Below, one piece after another: positions 9,303 through 16,640 of a stretch of 64,000 nucleotides of DNA. The position numbers were made by a program, and so were the translations under genes. The DNA lies in the NCBI GenBank assembly GCA_947489665.1, contig CANLEH010000001.1, positions 1,770,501 through 1,834,500 of the forward strand, written 5' to 3'. The notes beneath the pieces are model-generated. The model was given only the letters and a program-made list of their open reading frames with translations. It had not been told where the DNA came from and ran no database searches. This DNA is from an uncultured Roseicyclus sp. (GTDB lineage: Bacteria > Pseudomonadota > Alphaproteobacteria > Rhodobacterales > Rhodobacteraceae). Position 1 is the first letter of the stretch, and every line of letters starts with the position of its first letter.

Positions 9303-9820
9303 TGTTCATCGAATTGATCGCCACCGTCTTTGCTGGCATTGCCTGTGCTGGGATCGCTATGCTGCTGAACCGGGTCACAGGACGCCGCTTGCCACGCTGG
9401 ATCACGCCGGTTGCGGCGGGTTTGGGGATGCTGGCGATGACGGTTACCAACGAATACACTTGGTTTGACCGCACGGCTGACGAATTGCCCGACGGCATCG
9501 AGATCGCCATGACGGTGGAAAACCAAAGCTGGTTCCGCCCCTGGACGCGCCTTTACCCATATGTTGAACGCTTCGTCGCCGTGGATACAGGCACCGCCCG
9601 CACAAACGCCGCGTTCCCCGACCAGCGCCTTGCGGACCTCTATTTCTTTGGTCGTTGGTCGCCTGTGAACCAGGCCCCAATGCTGTTTGATTGTGCAAGC
9701 GCCCGGTCGGCCCTGCTGATCGACGGCGCTGAATTCGATGAAGACGGCGCAGTTGTTGACCCCGCGTGGGAGGGGATGCCCGAAGACGATCCGATCCTCG
9801 AATTGGTTTGTGAGACCTAG
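9302..9820 (+). CDS. Conserved small membrane protein, unknown function
   Basis: This 172-residue protein begins with two hydrophobic segments (about residues 2-22 and 34-52) separated by a basic loop with RVTGRRLPRW, then a soluble domain of about 120 residues rich in aromatic and acidic residues, ending in DPILELVCET. I recognise no named family. It overlaps the DUF294 gene by one base (TGATG), and the exonuclease gene starts one base after its stop, so the three are probably translated as a unit. Its place between two proteins that flank sodium:solute symporters suggests it is a membrane partner in the same regulatory set; this is inference only. Confidence 0.7.
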   Translation: MFIELIATVFAGIACAGIAMLLNRVTGRRLPRWITPVAAGLGMLAMTVTNEYTWFDRTADELPDGIEIAMTVENQSWFRPWTRLYPYVERFVAVDTGTARTNAAFPDQRLADLYFFGRWSPVNQAPMLFDCASARSALLIDGAEFDEDGAVVDPAWEGMPEDDPILELVCET

Positions 9821-9821
9821 G

Positions 9822-11216
9822 ATGCTCACCCTGCTGTCCTTACGCCTGCGCATCTTCCTGTTCTTTTGCCTGCTGGCACTGGGCGGGGCAGTGGTTGCAG
9901 CGGGGGCGATCTGGTTCGGTTCCAGTCGTGGTGATCCGTTTGTGACAAGCTTGCTGATATTCGTGCTGCTCAACACCGGCCTGATCCTCGGGATATGGCT
10001 GCTGTTTGACGAAAACGTCGCCAAACCCATCCTGAACATGTCTGCGCAGCTGCGCCTGCGCGCCCATTCGCAAGCGGGCAGCGGCGTCGATACGCAGGAC
10101 GGGCGCTACCTGGGTGATCTGGCCCCGGCGGCTGAGGCCCTGTCGGCCCGTGCACTCGCCACGCAGGCCGAGGCGGACGCGCGACTGGCCGCTGAGACCG
10201 AGCATCTGGCGCAGGAGCGCGCGCGTCTGACCGCGATCCTAAGTGGCATTCCGATGGCCGTGATCTTGCTGAATGAAGCGGCAGAGATCGTTTTGTACGA
10301 CAGTCAAGCGGCAGACGTTTTGGCGCGCGTGGCCCCACCGCGCCTTAAGGCCCGGCTCTCAGACTATTTTGAGGGCGCGGCGATTGAAACGGCGATGGAA
10401 GCCTTGCGCGACGGATCCCGGACTGTGCCGCTGAGTTTGACGGACGCAACAAGGGCACATGTCTTTCATGCCCGGCTGAATGCGCAAACGGATGGCGGGT
10501 ACACGCTTGTGATTGACCCGCCCGAAGGCGCGTCCCCCCCGATCGCAGCGCGCCCGCTTGTCTACGATTTTGACCTGTTGACGATGGAGACGTCCCCAGA
10601 CCTGGCGGGCTCGCCGCTCGATACGCTCTGCTATGTGGCGTTTGATACTGAAACGACAGGTCTGTCGGTTGAGGCGGATGAGATCATCCAGATCGGGGCC
10701 GTCCGTGTCTTGCGCGGGCGCGTGGTGGAGGGTGAGCATATCAACACCTATGTCGATCCCGGTCGGTCCATTCCCCCGGCTTCCACCAAAATCCACAGGA
10801 TTACCGACGAAGACGTGTCAGGCGCGCCGGGTATCGACGATGCAGGGAGGATGCTGTCGCATTTTGCGCAGGATGCTGTGCTGGTGGCCCATAACGCGCC
10901 GTTTGACATCGGCTTGCTGCGGAAGAGCGCCCACAAGATGGGCGTTGACTGGGATCATCCCGTACTGGACACGGTCCTTTTGTCCGCAATCGTCTTTGGC
11001 ACGAATGCGGAGCATTCGCTGGATGCGCTATGCACGCGCCTTGGGATCGAGATCGCCGCCGAGCGCAGGCACACTGCGCTGGGGGATGCCGAGGCGACGG
11101 CAAAGGCACTGGTCTGTCTTTTGCCCCTTTTGCAGGCACAGGGCATCAGCACGTTCGGGCAACTTATCCAGCAAACCCGCAGGCATGGCCGACTTTTGCA
11201 GGATCTGAATCGTTAA
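9822..11216 (+). CDS. Membrane-anchored DnaQ-like 3'-5' exonuclease
   Basis: This 464-residue protein combines a membrane-anchored sensor-like N-terminus with a nuclease. Two hydrophobic segments (about residues 8-28 and 45-62) are followed by a HAMP- and coiled-coil-like part, a PAS-like region near 150-240, and a DEDDh exonuclease domain (about 268-440). The catalytic residues are visible: D275 and E277 in FDTETTG, D362 in HNAPFD, and H417 and D422 in HTALGDAEAT. This is the epsilon/DnaQ type. A nuclease on a receptor-like membrane scaffold is unusual; it could degrade a nucleotide or RNA signal rather than proofread DNA. It ends the acetate operon. The start at ATG 9822 leaves one base after the previous stop. 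Confidence 0.85.
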   Translation: MLTLLSLRLRIFLFFCLLALGGAVVAAGAIWFGSSRGDPFVTSLLIFVLLNTGLILGIWLLFDENVAKPILNMSAQLRLRAHSQAGSGVDTQDGRYLGDLAPAAEALSARALATQAEADARLAAETEHLAQERARLTAILSGIPMAVILLNEAAEIVLYDSQAADVLARVAPPRLKARLSDYFEGAAIETAMEALRDGSRTVPLSLTDATRAHVFHARLNAQTDGGYTLVIDPPEGASPPIAARPLVYDFDLLTMETSPDLAGSPLDTLCYVAFDTETTGLSVEADEIIQIGAVRVLRGRVVEGEHINTYVDPGRSIPPASTKIHRITDEDVSGAPGIDDAGRMLSHFAQDAVLVAHNAPFDIGLLRKSAHKMGVDWDHPVLDTVLLSAIVFGTNAEHSLDALCTRLGIEIAAERRHTALGDAEATAKALVCLLPLLQAQGISTFGQLIQQTRRHGRLLQDLNR

Positions 11217-11431
11217 GAAATTGCCATGACGGCAAATTATTAACGCGGGTTTGATGGCGAATTGGCGGTCCGATAACGCGTGCATGGGATGCTCTGGTTG
11301 TCGCCGGACCCCTTTTCTTGCCCGGTGTCGACTGCCTTTGAGATCCTCTTGTTCGCCCATCTGCCAAGCCCTCCGTCAGGGGTGCGGTCGGGTGGGGGGC
11401 ACAAGCTTTATTTTTGAGAACCAAAACCTTT
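11217..11431 (+). other. Intergenic sequence with no recognised feature
   Basis: Between the exonuclease stop and the terminator at 11432 I see no gene with coding character, no tRNA and no clear promoter. It may be the 3' untranslated part of the acetate operon. Confidence 0.4.
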
Positions 11432-11470
11432 AAGACCGGCGACCTCCTTGCGAAGTCGCCGGTCTTTTTT
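11432..11470 (+). terminator. Strong rho-independent terminator
   Basis: AAGACCGGCGAC at 11432-11443 pairs with GTCGCCGGTCTT starting at 11455, around an 11-base loop, followed by a run of T ending at 11470. The T run is on the plus strand, so it most likely ends the acs-to-exonuclease operon about 220 bases downstream of its last gene. Confidence 0.88.
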
Positions 11471-11515
11471 GTGTGGGAAACGGATGGTGTCTTTAGGGAT
11501 AGAGAGAGAGGAGCG

Positions 11516-11555
11516 GGTGCCCCGGTGGGGCGGGAGAGGGGACAACCGGGGCACC
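11516..11555 (-). other. Stem-loop downstream of the haem peroxidase gene
   Basis: GGTGCCCCGGT at 11516-11526 is perfectly inverted as ACCGGGGCACC at 11545-11555, an 11-bp stem with an 18-base loop. It begins 17 bases after the peroxidase stop in that gene's direction. There is no T run on either side, so it may be a processing or stability hairpin, or a rho-assisted end, rather than a classical terminator. Confidence 0.55.
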
Positions 11556-11572
11556 GCGCGCTTGTGATCGGG

Positions 11573-13102
11573 CTAGCCCGTCACAAGATCGCCAGCATGA
11601 GCGATATGAGCACGGTTGTTTTCAACAAACCGCAACAGATGGCCCATGGAATAAGTGCCATCGGCGTCGGCCCCAAGCTGCGGGCAGGGCACGAAATCAG
11701 GCGCCGAACAGGGCAGGCTGTCCGGGCTCAAATGCAGCAGCCGCATCAGGACGGTCGCTACAAGCGTCCCGCCCACAGGGCCCAACTTGCCGCCATGGCC
11801 ATTGCCCTCCTGCAGGCAGTAGAACCAAAGCGGTGTCTTGGTGATGCCGCGATGCTTAAGAGTGTCGGGCGCGGGCAGCTCGGCCACATGCATGCGCCGC
11901 GCGATTTGCTGGCCCGAGGCCATTTGCAGCGTGAACCGGTCGCGGATCATGTTGCGCAGGGGCAGCTTGCGCGCCTCGCCCGTCTCAACATCGAAGGTGC
12001 CGCCCATCTTGTCGATCACGGTAAAACCGCTACCCACGAACGGCAGGATATAGATCGCATCGGCAAGGTTCGTGCCGACTGGCCGTGCCCGCTGCGATGC
12101 GGCCGATCCCGGAACATCAAAGAACTGATCGAACTCGATATTGCGATCGGCCGGGCGATGGGTGAATTCGGCCCGTCCCAGTTGGAACAGGTCAAACAGC
12201 GGGCCTCCATTGGCCAACCTGTATTGGCTTTGAACGGTCGCATGCCCAAACCGGTATGCAGCGCCAGAGAATTCCATCGGCATGACCGGGCTGTCATCCT
12301 TAAACGGATGCGGCAGCGATCCGTGGTCGAACTTGGCCTTGACGTTATCCAGCACATCGGCATCGACAAAGGCGGGCAGCAGGCCGTGCAAGATCACCCA
12401 CTGATAGTGCAGGCGGCAGGCGCGCCGCGCGGTCTGAAAGGCCACCTGTTCGGCGGACATCGCGGCCAGTTCGCTCGCGGGAACATGGGCCAACATCTTG
12501 CCCACAAGCTCCGTATCGCCATCAAGAACCTTGGTCATGACGATGTTGTGCAGGCACACAAACGCGCCTTGCAGTTGCGAGATGACCTGGTTCTCATCGT
12601 TGCGCGGATCCCCGATCAGCGCCGTGCCATGCTGGTTGCGCGCCAAATCAAGCGGGTTTGCACTATTGCCGAACAGCAGGAACCCACCATGATCCGGGTG
12701 ATAGAGGTGCGGCGAGGCCTCTGGCCCCGCGCCATAAACGCAATCCAGATCCAGCGACGGCGTGCGCACATTGCGGATCGAGCCGATGGATACCAGCCGC
12801 CCGATCTCCGACGTGGCATCGAAGGTGACGTCATGGTCTACGAATTGGCCAAAGAAGGTCATCCCGGCCTCGGCTGTGCTTTCAGGCTCAGCACCCGCAG
12901 TATGACGCATCTCGTCAGTCAGGGCGATCAATGCCTGTGTAACTGTCTCGGCGTTGAATGCGTTGCCGTGCGGGTCATTGCCGCTGACCGGATTTTCCGG
13001 CCCGATCCGCCCGAAGGTCGGCGCCAAAGGCGGCAGCGGCGCGTCTGCGCAGTGCTTGGACAGGGTTTCAAAGCGGCTCATGCCATGGTGTTGGGTGGTC
13101 AT
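11573..13102 (-). CDS. Animal-type haem peroxidase
   Basis: A 509-residue member of the peroxidase-cyclooxygenase (animal haem peroxidase) superfamily, which uses H2O2 to oxidise halides or organic substrates. The active-site landmarks are present: distal FGQFVDHDVTF with H90 flanked by D89 and D91, the catalytic Arg/Glu segment GDPRNDEN (R167, E170) followed by LHN, and the proximal haem ligand H287 in YRFGHATV. There is no signal peptide, so it looks cytoplasmic or is exported by an unrecognised route. ATG 13102 is chosen because GGAGG precedes it; a GTG four codons earlier overlaps that site. It is divergent from a subtilase and near a haloperoxidase-type PAP2 protein, which suggests a shared oxidative pathway. 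The natural substrate is unknown. Confidence 0.92.
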   Translation of the reverse strand: MTTQHHGMSRFETLSKHCADAPLPPLAPTFGRIGPENPVSGNDPHGNAFNAETVTQALIALTDEMRHTAGAEPESTAEAGMTFFGQFVDHDVTFDATSEIGRLVSIGSIRNVRTPSLDLDCVYGAGPEASPHLYHPDHGGFLLFGNSANPLDLARNQHGTALIGDPRNDENQVISQLQGAFVCLHNIVMTKVLDGDTELVGKMLAHVPASELAAMSAEQVAFQTARRACRLHYQWVILHGLLPAFVDADVLDNVKAKFDHGSLPHPFKDDSPVMPMEFSGAAYRFGHATVQSQYRLANGGPLFDLFQLGRAEFTHRPADRNIEFDQFFDVPGSAASQRARPVGTNLADAIYILPFVGSGFTVIDKMGGTFDVETGEARKLPLRNMIRDRFTLQMASGQQIARRMHVAELPAPDTLKHRGITKTPLWFYCLQEGNGHGGKLGPVGGTLVATVLMRLLHLSPDSLPCSAPDFVPCPQLGADADGTYSMGHLLRFVENNRAHIAHAGDLVTG

Positions 13103-13335
13103 ATGTGCCTCCACATCTGAAAGAAATTGGCAGTCAAAGGGTCTTATCTTCCAATGGCTTCAGCCTGCGCGACGCCCGTCAGGGCACCGCAAATCCTGCG
13201 CAATCGCTGCGCAAGAAAACGCGGCCAGCGTGAAAATTGTTAGAAATGCGTGAAAATCTGCATCGCCGGGATGTGCGTATTGGACTGAGACCTGTCCTGC
13301 CCGCACAGTGAAGGCGTGCACCGACGGGGGGTATC
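13103..13335 (+). promoter_or_regulatory. Divergent control region with 10-base direct repeats 20 bases apart
   Basis: This gap separates the divergent peroxidase and subtilase genes. GCGTGAAAAT occurs at 13228-13237 and again at 13248-13257, exactly 20 bases apart, which places both on one face of the helix. An inverted repeat TGCGCA-N5-TGCGCA lies at 13197-13213. Direct repeats near two helical turns apart are the usual kind of target for SARP-type regulators, one of which is encoded at 16.6 kb. The regulator-site link is a hypothesis. Confidence 0.45.
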
Positions 13336-15324
13336 ATGGGTAAAACACGCGGATGGAACGGCTACGGGGATTGGACCCTTGAACTTTCGGGCTTGAATGA
13401 TCCGGCCTGGCGGACGCTTGACGCCTATTGGGAGCCGATGCTCCTGCGCGTGATGACCGCCAAGGGTGAACCGGCCCTCTATTCCCAATGCGACGACTTC
13501 TTTGCGCAGGCAGATGCGCTGGGCCGCAAGGGGGGCTTCTGGCTTCCGCCGATGGAGCTTCAGTTCCAAGATGCCATCAAGTCGCCACGCGCAACGGTCG
13601 AACTGCTCGCCTATCGGCGCCTTGATCTGCGCGACAAGATCACCGGCAAGGAAAAAAGCCTCCTGTTTGAGACACTCGCTGTTGGCACCGTTCTGCACGC
13701 AGATAACCTGCCGAATTTGACTCGCGTTGAACCACGCGACCCGTTCCTCCCTCCGAAACTCGTCTTCGGTATCATCGATGACGGGATCGGGGTCTTGCAC
13801 GGGCGCACCCGCCGCTATCCCACTGCCAGCCGAATTGAGAAGGTGCTTTGGCTGTCAGGTGCGGCTGGGGCTGCGTCCGTGCAAACCATCTCCCAGATCG
13901 ATGCAGAGCTGTCGCGCCCCATTCAACGGGCCGAGCAAGACGCCTACCGTGACTATGCGCAAGCCGTCTATGCGCCCCAGACCCGCCATTCGCTGGGCCG
14001 CGCGCAGACCCACGGGGCCCATATGCTCGATCTTGCCGTCGGCGCCGATGCGGGCGATCCGATGACCAAGGTTCCGATCCTTGGCGTTCAAGTCGCGCCT
14101 GAGAGTTTCGACGACACCTCCGGCACGCGTCTGAACTTCGATATTCTCATTGGCCTGCGGTGGCTGATCCTCGAAACCGCGCTTTTGGCGGGGCTGGGCA
14201 CACCGGTCGATCTGGTTGTGAACATGAGCCTTGGCTATATCGCGGGGCCCAAGAACGGACGCTCGTTCATTGAACAGGCCATCGCGCACCTGATGGATGT
14301 CGCCGAACTGGTGCTGCACATGAACGTCCACCTCGTCGTGCCATTCGGGAATGGATATTCCGACAATGTCGTGGCCCGCAGCACGATCGTGTCGGGTGGG
14401 TCGCAAGACTTCAACCTGCGCGTCCAGCCGGACGACCGCACGCCATCCTTCCTGGAGATGCGGCTGACGGACCAGAGCCCGGCGCAGGATCACAGCCAGA
14501 TCGAAGTGGGTGTCACGGCCCCGCGCGGTGGTCTTCAGGCCAGCCAATTCACATTGCTCGCGGGCCAGTTTGCCGACCTGATCGACGATGCAGGCCGCTT
14601 GCTTGGACGGCTCTATCACATCCCCGCCCGCACGCTCTTTGCCGGGCAAGTGGAGCCTGCCTACCTTTTGCTGGCGCTTGCGCCCACCGTGCGGTCCCGC
14701 TCGGACACAGAGCTGACATGCCCCAGCGGGCAGTGGCAGATCACCTTGCGCAATTGCAGCAAGCAGGACATGGATCTGACCGCGCAAGTCCAGCGCGATG
14801 ATGACCCGTCCGACCGCAATACGGGCGCAAGGCAGGCCCGGCTTGAGGGGGAAGAGACCCGCGCCTGGGATGCCGTCGGCCGCGATTTCGAGGGCGTCGA
14901 TGAAGCGGCGGGGCGCGTGACGCGCCGAGGCACCAATTCGGCGCTCTCAACGATCCAACATAGCAGACGCCTGTCTGTTGGCGGTGCATTGGTGCGCCGT
15001 GATCCAACGGTGCCCGCGCATTTGCTGGTAGAGCCTGCGGAATATTACGGCGCCGAAGGGGCCGATTGGTCCGGCCATGCCCCCGACCTTAGCGCAATCA
15101 GTGAGGTAGAGCGCAACGCCCCCGGCGTCACGGCGGCGGGGCTGACCTCGGCTGGCAACGCGCGCCTGTCGGGCAGCAGCACGGCATGCGCCACGGCGTC
15201 CCGTGATCTGGTCAACCAATTGCTGGGTGTTACGCATCTGCCGGATGTGCCGCATCCGGTCTCTGATCCCCGTTTGGGGCAGCGCACCTTGCTCGATACG
15301 CCCGCCATCCGGCGACGCCCCTGA
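13336..15324 (+). CDS. Divergent subtilisin-like (S8) serine protease
   Basis: A 662-residue protein with a spread-out but complete subtilase catalytic set: Asp in VFGIIDDGIG (D148 or D149), His in THGAHMLDLAVG (H226), the oxyanion Asn in VPFGNGYS (N339), and Ser in SGSSTACATA (S615), about 275 residues after the Asn. NMSLGYIAGP near 296-305 matches the substrate-binding strand. The large gap between Asn and Ser suggests an inserted beta-rich domain (about 350-590), as in several large subtilases. About 140 N-terminal residues precede the catalytic Asp, and no signal peptide is seen, so it may act inside the cell. The start follows GGGGGTATC, a weak ribosome site. It probably processes a protein made by this locus; the target is unknown. 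Confidence 0.82.
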   Translation: MGKTRGWNGYGDWTLELSGLNDPAWRTLDAYWEPMLLRVMTAKGEPALYSQCDDFFAQADALGRKGGFWLPPMELQFQDAIKSPRATVELLAYRRLDLRDKITGKEKSLLFETLAVGTVLHADNLPNLTRVEPRDPFLPPKLVFGIIDDGIGVLHGRTRRYPTASRIEKVLWLSGAAGAASVQTISQIDAELSRPIQRAEQDAYRDYAQAVYAPQTRHSLGRAQTHGAHMLDLAVGADAGDPMTKVPILGVQVAPESFDDTSGTRLNFDILIGLRWLILETALLAGLGTPVDLVVNMSLGYIAGPKNGRSFIEQAIAHLMDVAELVLHMNVHLVVPFGNGYSDNVVARSTIVSGGSQDFNLRVQPDDRTPSFLEMRLTDQSPAQDHSQIEVGVTAPRGGLQASQFTLLAGQFADLIDDAGRLLGRLYHIPARTLFAGQVEPAYLLLALAPTVRSRSDTELTCPSGQWQITLRNCSKQDMDLTAQVQRDDDPSDRNTGARQARLEGEETRAWDAVGRDFEGVDEAAGRVTRRGTNSALSTIQHSRRLSVGGALVRRDPTVPAHLLVEPAEYYGAEGADWSGHAPDLSAISEVERNAPGVTAAGLTSAGNARLSGSSTACATASRDLVNQLLGVTHLPDVPHPVSDPRLGQRTLLDTPAIRRRP

Positions 15325-15349
15325 CGCACGGGGCATCGCCAACGGCCTT

Positions 15350-16501
15350 TTACGAAAGCTCAGGCATCTGGCCCAGGGCCTTCTGCCACAGATAGGCGCT
15401 GACATCGTCGACCGGCGCGTTCAACGGGACGGCGTTTGGCGGCGGCGGCGGGTTTGGAGCCGCATCGCCAAGCAAAATCCGCACACTGTCTTCTGTCAGA
15501 TCATGGATCGGGTTCGCGGGCCCGGGCAGGTCCAGCGTGCGAACCGCCGTCTCACCGGCGCCCGAAAGCCAGTTCACCAACGCCTCGCCCAAGGTCACGC
15601 CCAGGACAAGGCCGCACAGGCTGTCATGGGGATAGTGGACGCCCGCAACCGTGCGATTGTCTGAAATCCGCATGGCCGTGCGCATCAGCATCCGGGCGGA
15701 CCCGTTCACATCGCGCGTTGCGTCGTTCATGTCGAACCGGCCCACATTGCCTGCCTTGCGATCCACAAGACCCGCCAAGACGGTCGCCAATGCGAAGGAT
15801 TCCGTCGCGTGGCCCGATGGCCAGGCCCCGTGGGTCGGCGTGTCGATCACCGGCATCACCTTCGAGGACAGAAGGGACGGGCGCGGCACGTCGAAGACAA
15901 ACTTGAACGGGAACTCGATATATCCGCACAACCGGACCACCGCCTCTGTCAGCTCAAAAATCCAGTCACTGCGCGACCAGTCCAGCAATAGAACTGCGCC
16001 GAAGAAGGAGGTGATATCCTCGGTCTGCATCAGGATCTCGTCGATCCGGTCTGCGCGCAGGTCCGCCGCATCCCGCACCATCGGCAATTGCGTATTGGCG
16101 AAATAGGCATTGTCCGGCCGGTTGAGCGTGACCAGCGGATTGGCCGGATCAATAAGCGTGCTGTGAAGTTCGCTGCCCGAAACCGCAAAACGCGCGAACA
16201 GCTGGTCATCGATGACCACCTCGCGCGGAATGTCCGACAAGGCCTCCAGCTTCTCACCGACAGTGCGGTTGTCGAGCACGTTATTGGGCGTCGTGCCGGG
16301 ATCAATATCGCCCGTCCAGTACGGTGCAACCCCTTCGCGGTGGCTCATCAATGCCGAAGACAGCAGGCCATCGACGTCACCCGAATCCTCACGCCCTGCG
16401 CGTCCGGCGCGACCAGCCCGTCCTGCGCGACCGGCCCGTCCTGCGCGCCCGGCTCGTCCAGCCCGACCGGCGCGTCCCGCACGTCCTGCATAGGTTGCCA
16501 T
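15350..16501 (-). CDS. PAP2 / vanadium-haloperoxidase-type enzyme with (AGR)11 tail
   Basis: A 383-residue soluble protein with the full PAP2/vanadium-haloperoxidase signature: K200-x6-R207-P (KFVFDVPRP), P-S-G-H231 (AWPSGHATES), and NR283-x5-H289-x3-D293, with Asn replacing the usual Ser before R283. It has no row of membrane helices, which favours a soluble haloperoxidase or acid-phosphatase-like enzyme over a lipid phosphatase. Residues 5-37 are eleven perfect Ala-Gly-Arg triplets, giving a strongly basic, flexible tail. The C-terminal part holds a Pro-rich stretch NPPPPPNAVP. ATG 16501 is preferred (GGGGG upstream) over a TTG four codons earlier. It converges on the subtilase and is divergent from a SARP-like regulator. 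Haloperoxidase versus phosphatase activity cannot be settled from sequence. Confidence 0.85.
   Translation of the reverse strand: MATYAGRAGRAGRAGRAGRAGRAGRAGRAGRAGRAGREDSGDVDGLLSSALMSHREGVAPYWTGDIDPGTTPNNVLDNRTVGEKLEALSDIPREVVIDDQLFARFAVSGSELHSTLIDPANPLVTLNRPDNAYFANTQLPMVRDAADLRADRIDEILMQTEDITSFFGAVLLLDWSRSDWIFELTEAVVRLCGYIEFPFKFVFDVPRPSLLSSKVMPVIDTPTHGAWPSGHATESFALATVLAGLVDRKAGNVGRFDMNDATRDVNGSARMLMRTAMRISDNRTVAGVHYPHDSLCGLVLGVTLGEALVNWLSGAGETAVRTLDLPGPANPIHDLTEDSVRILLGDAAPNPPPPPNAVPLNAPVDDVSAYLWQKALGQMPELS
16391..16489 (-). repeat. Eleven tandem 9-base repeats coding (Ala-Gly-Arg)11
   Basis: Eleven contiguous 9-base units lie in frame at the start of the PAP2-type gene. The units differ almost only at synonymous third positions, while the Ala-Gly-Arg reading is perfect. 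That pattern points to selection on the peptide rather than a recent slippage array, although repeat number could still vary between strains. Confidence 0.95.
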
Positions 16502-16560
16502 ATCTACCCCCAATCCTGTTTCACTGAAGCGTGTTACCCGGAGCGGAGGATGATTGCCGT

Positions 16561-16607
16561 TGCGTCAATGCGTCAACGCTCGGCGGAACCTGCATACTTT
16601 TTTCACG
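16561..16607 (+). promoter_or_regulatory. Candidate regulator sites between PAP2-type gene and SARP gene
   Basis: The octamer TGCGTCAA is repeated head to tail at 16561-16568 and 16569-16576. CGTGAAAA, the core of the direct repeats at 13228-13257, occurs here on the minus strand at 16600-16607. If the regulator starts at ATG 16641, both lie in the divergent promoter region of the PAP2-type and regulator genes. Function is inferred from position only. Confidence 0.35.
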
Positions 16608-16640
16608 AAAAATTTGCGATTTATTGCGGTTTCTGGCTCC

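Noticed and set aside
11414-13120. A 568-codon open frame on the plus strand opposite the haem peroxidase gene
   Set aside because: The minus-strand peroxidase has all family motifs; the plus frame has no domain and runs through the terminator at 11432.
16212-16493. An (Arg-Pro-Ala)11 reading of the repeat on the plus strand
   Set aside because: The minus-strand frame has an intact PAP2-type enzyme around the repeat; the plus frame has no start signal or other coding character.
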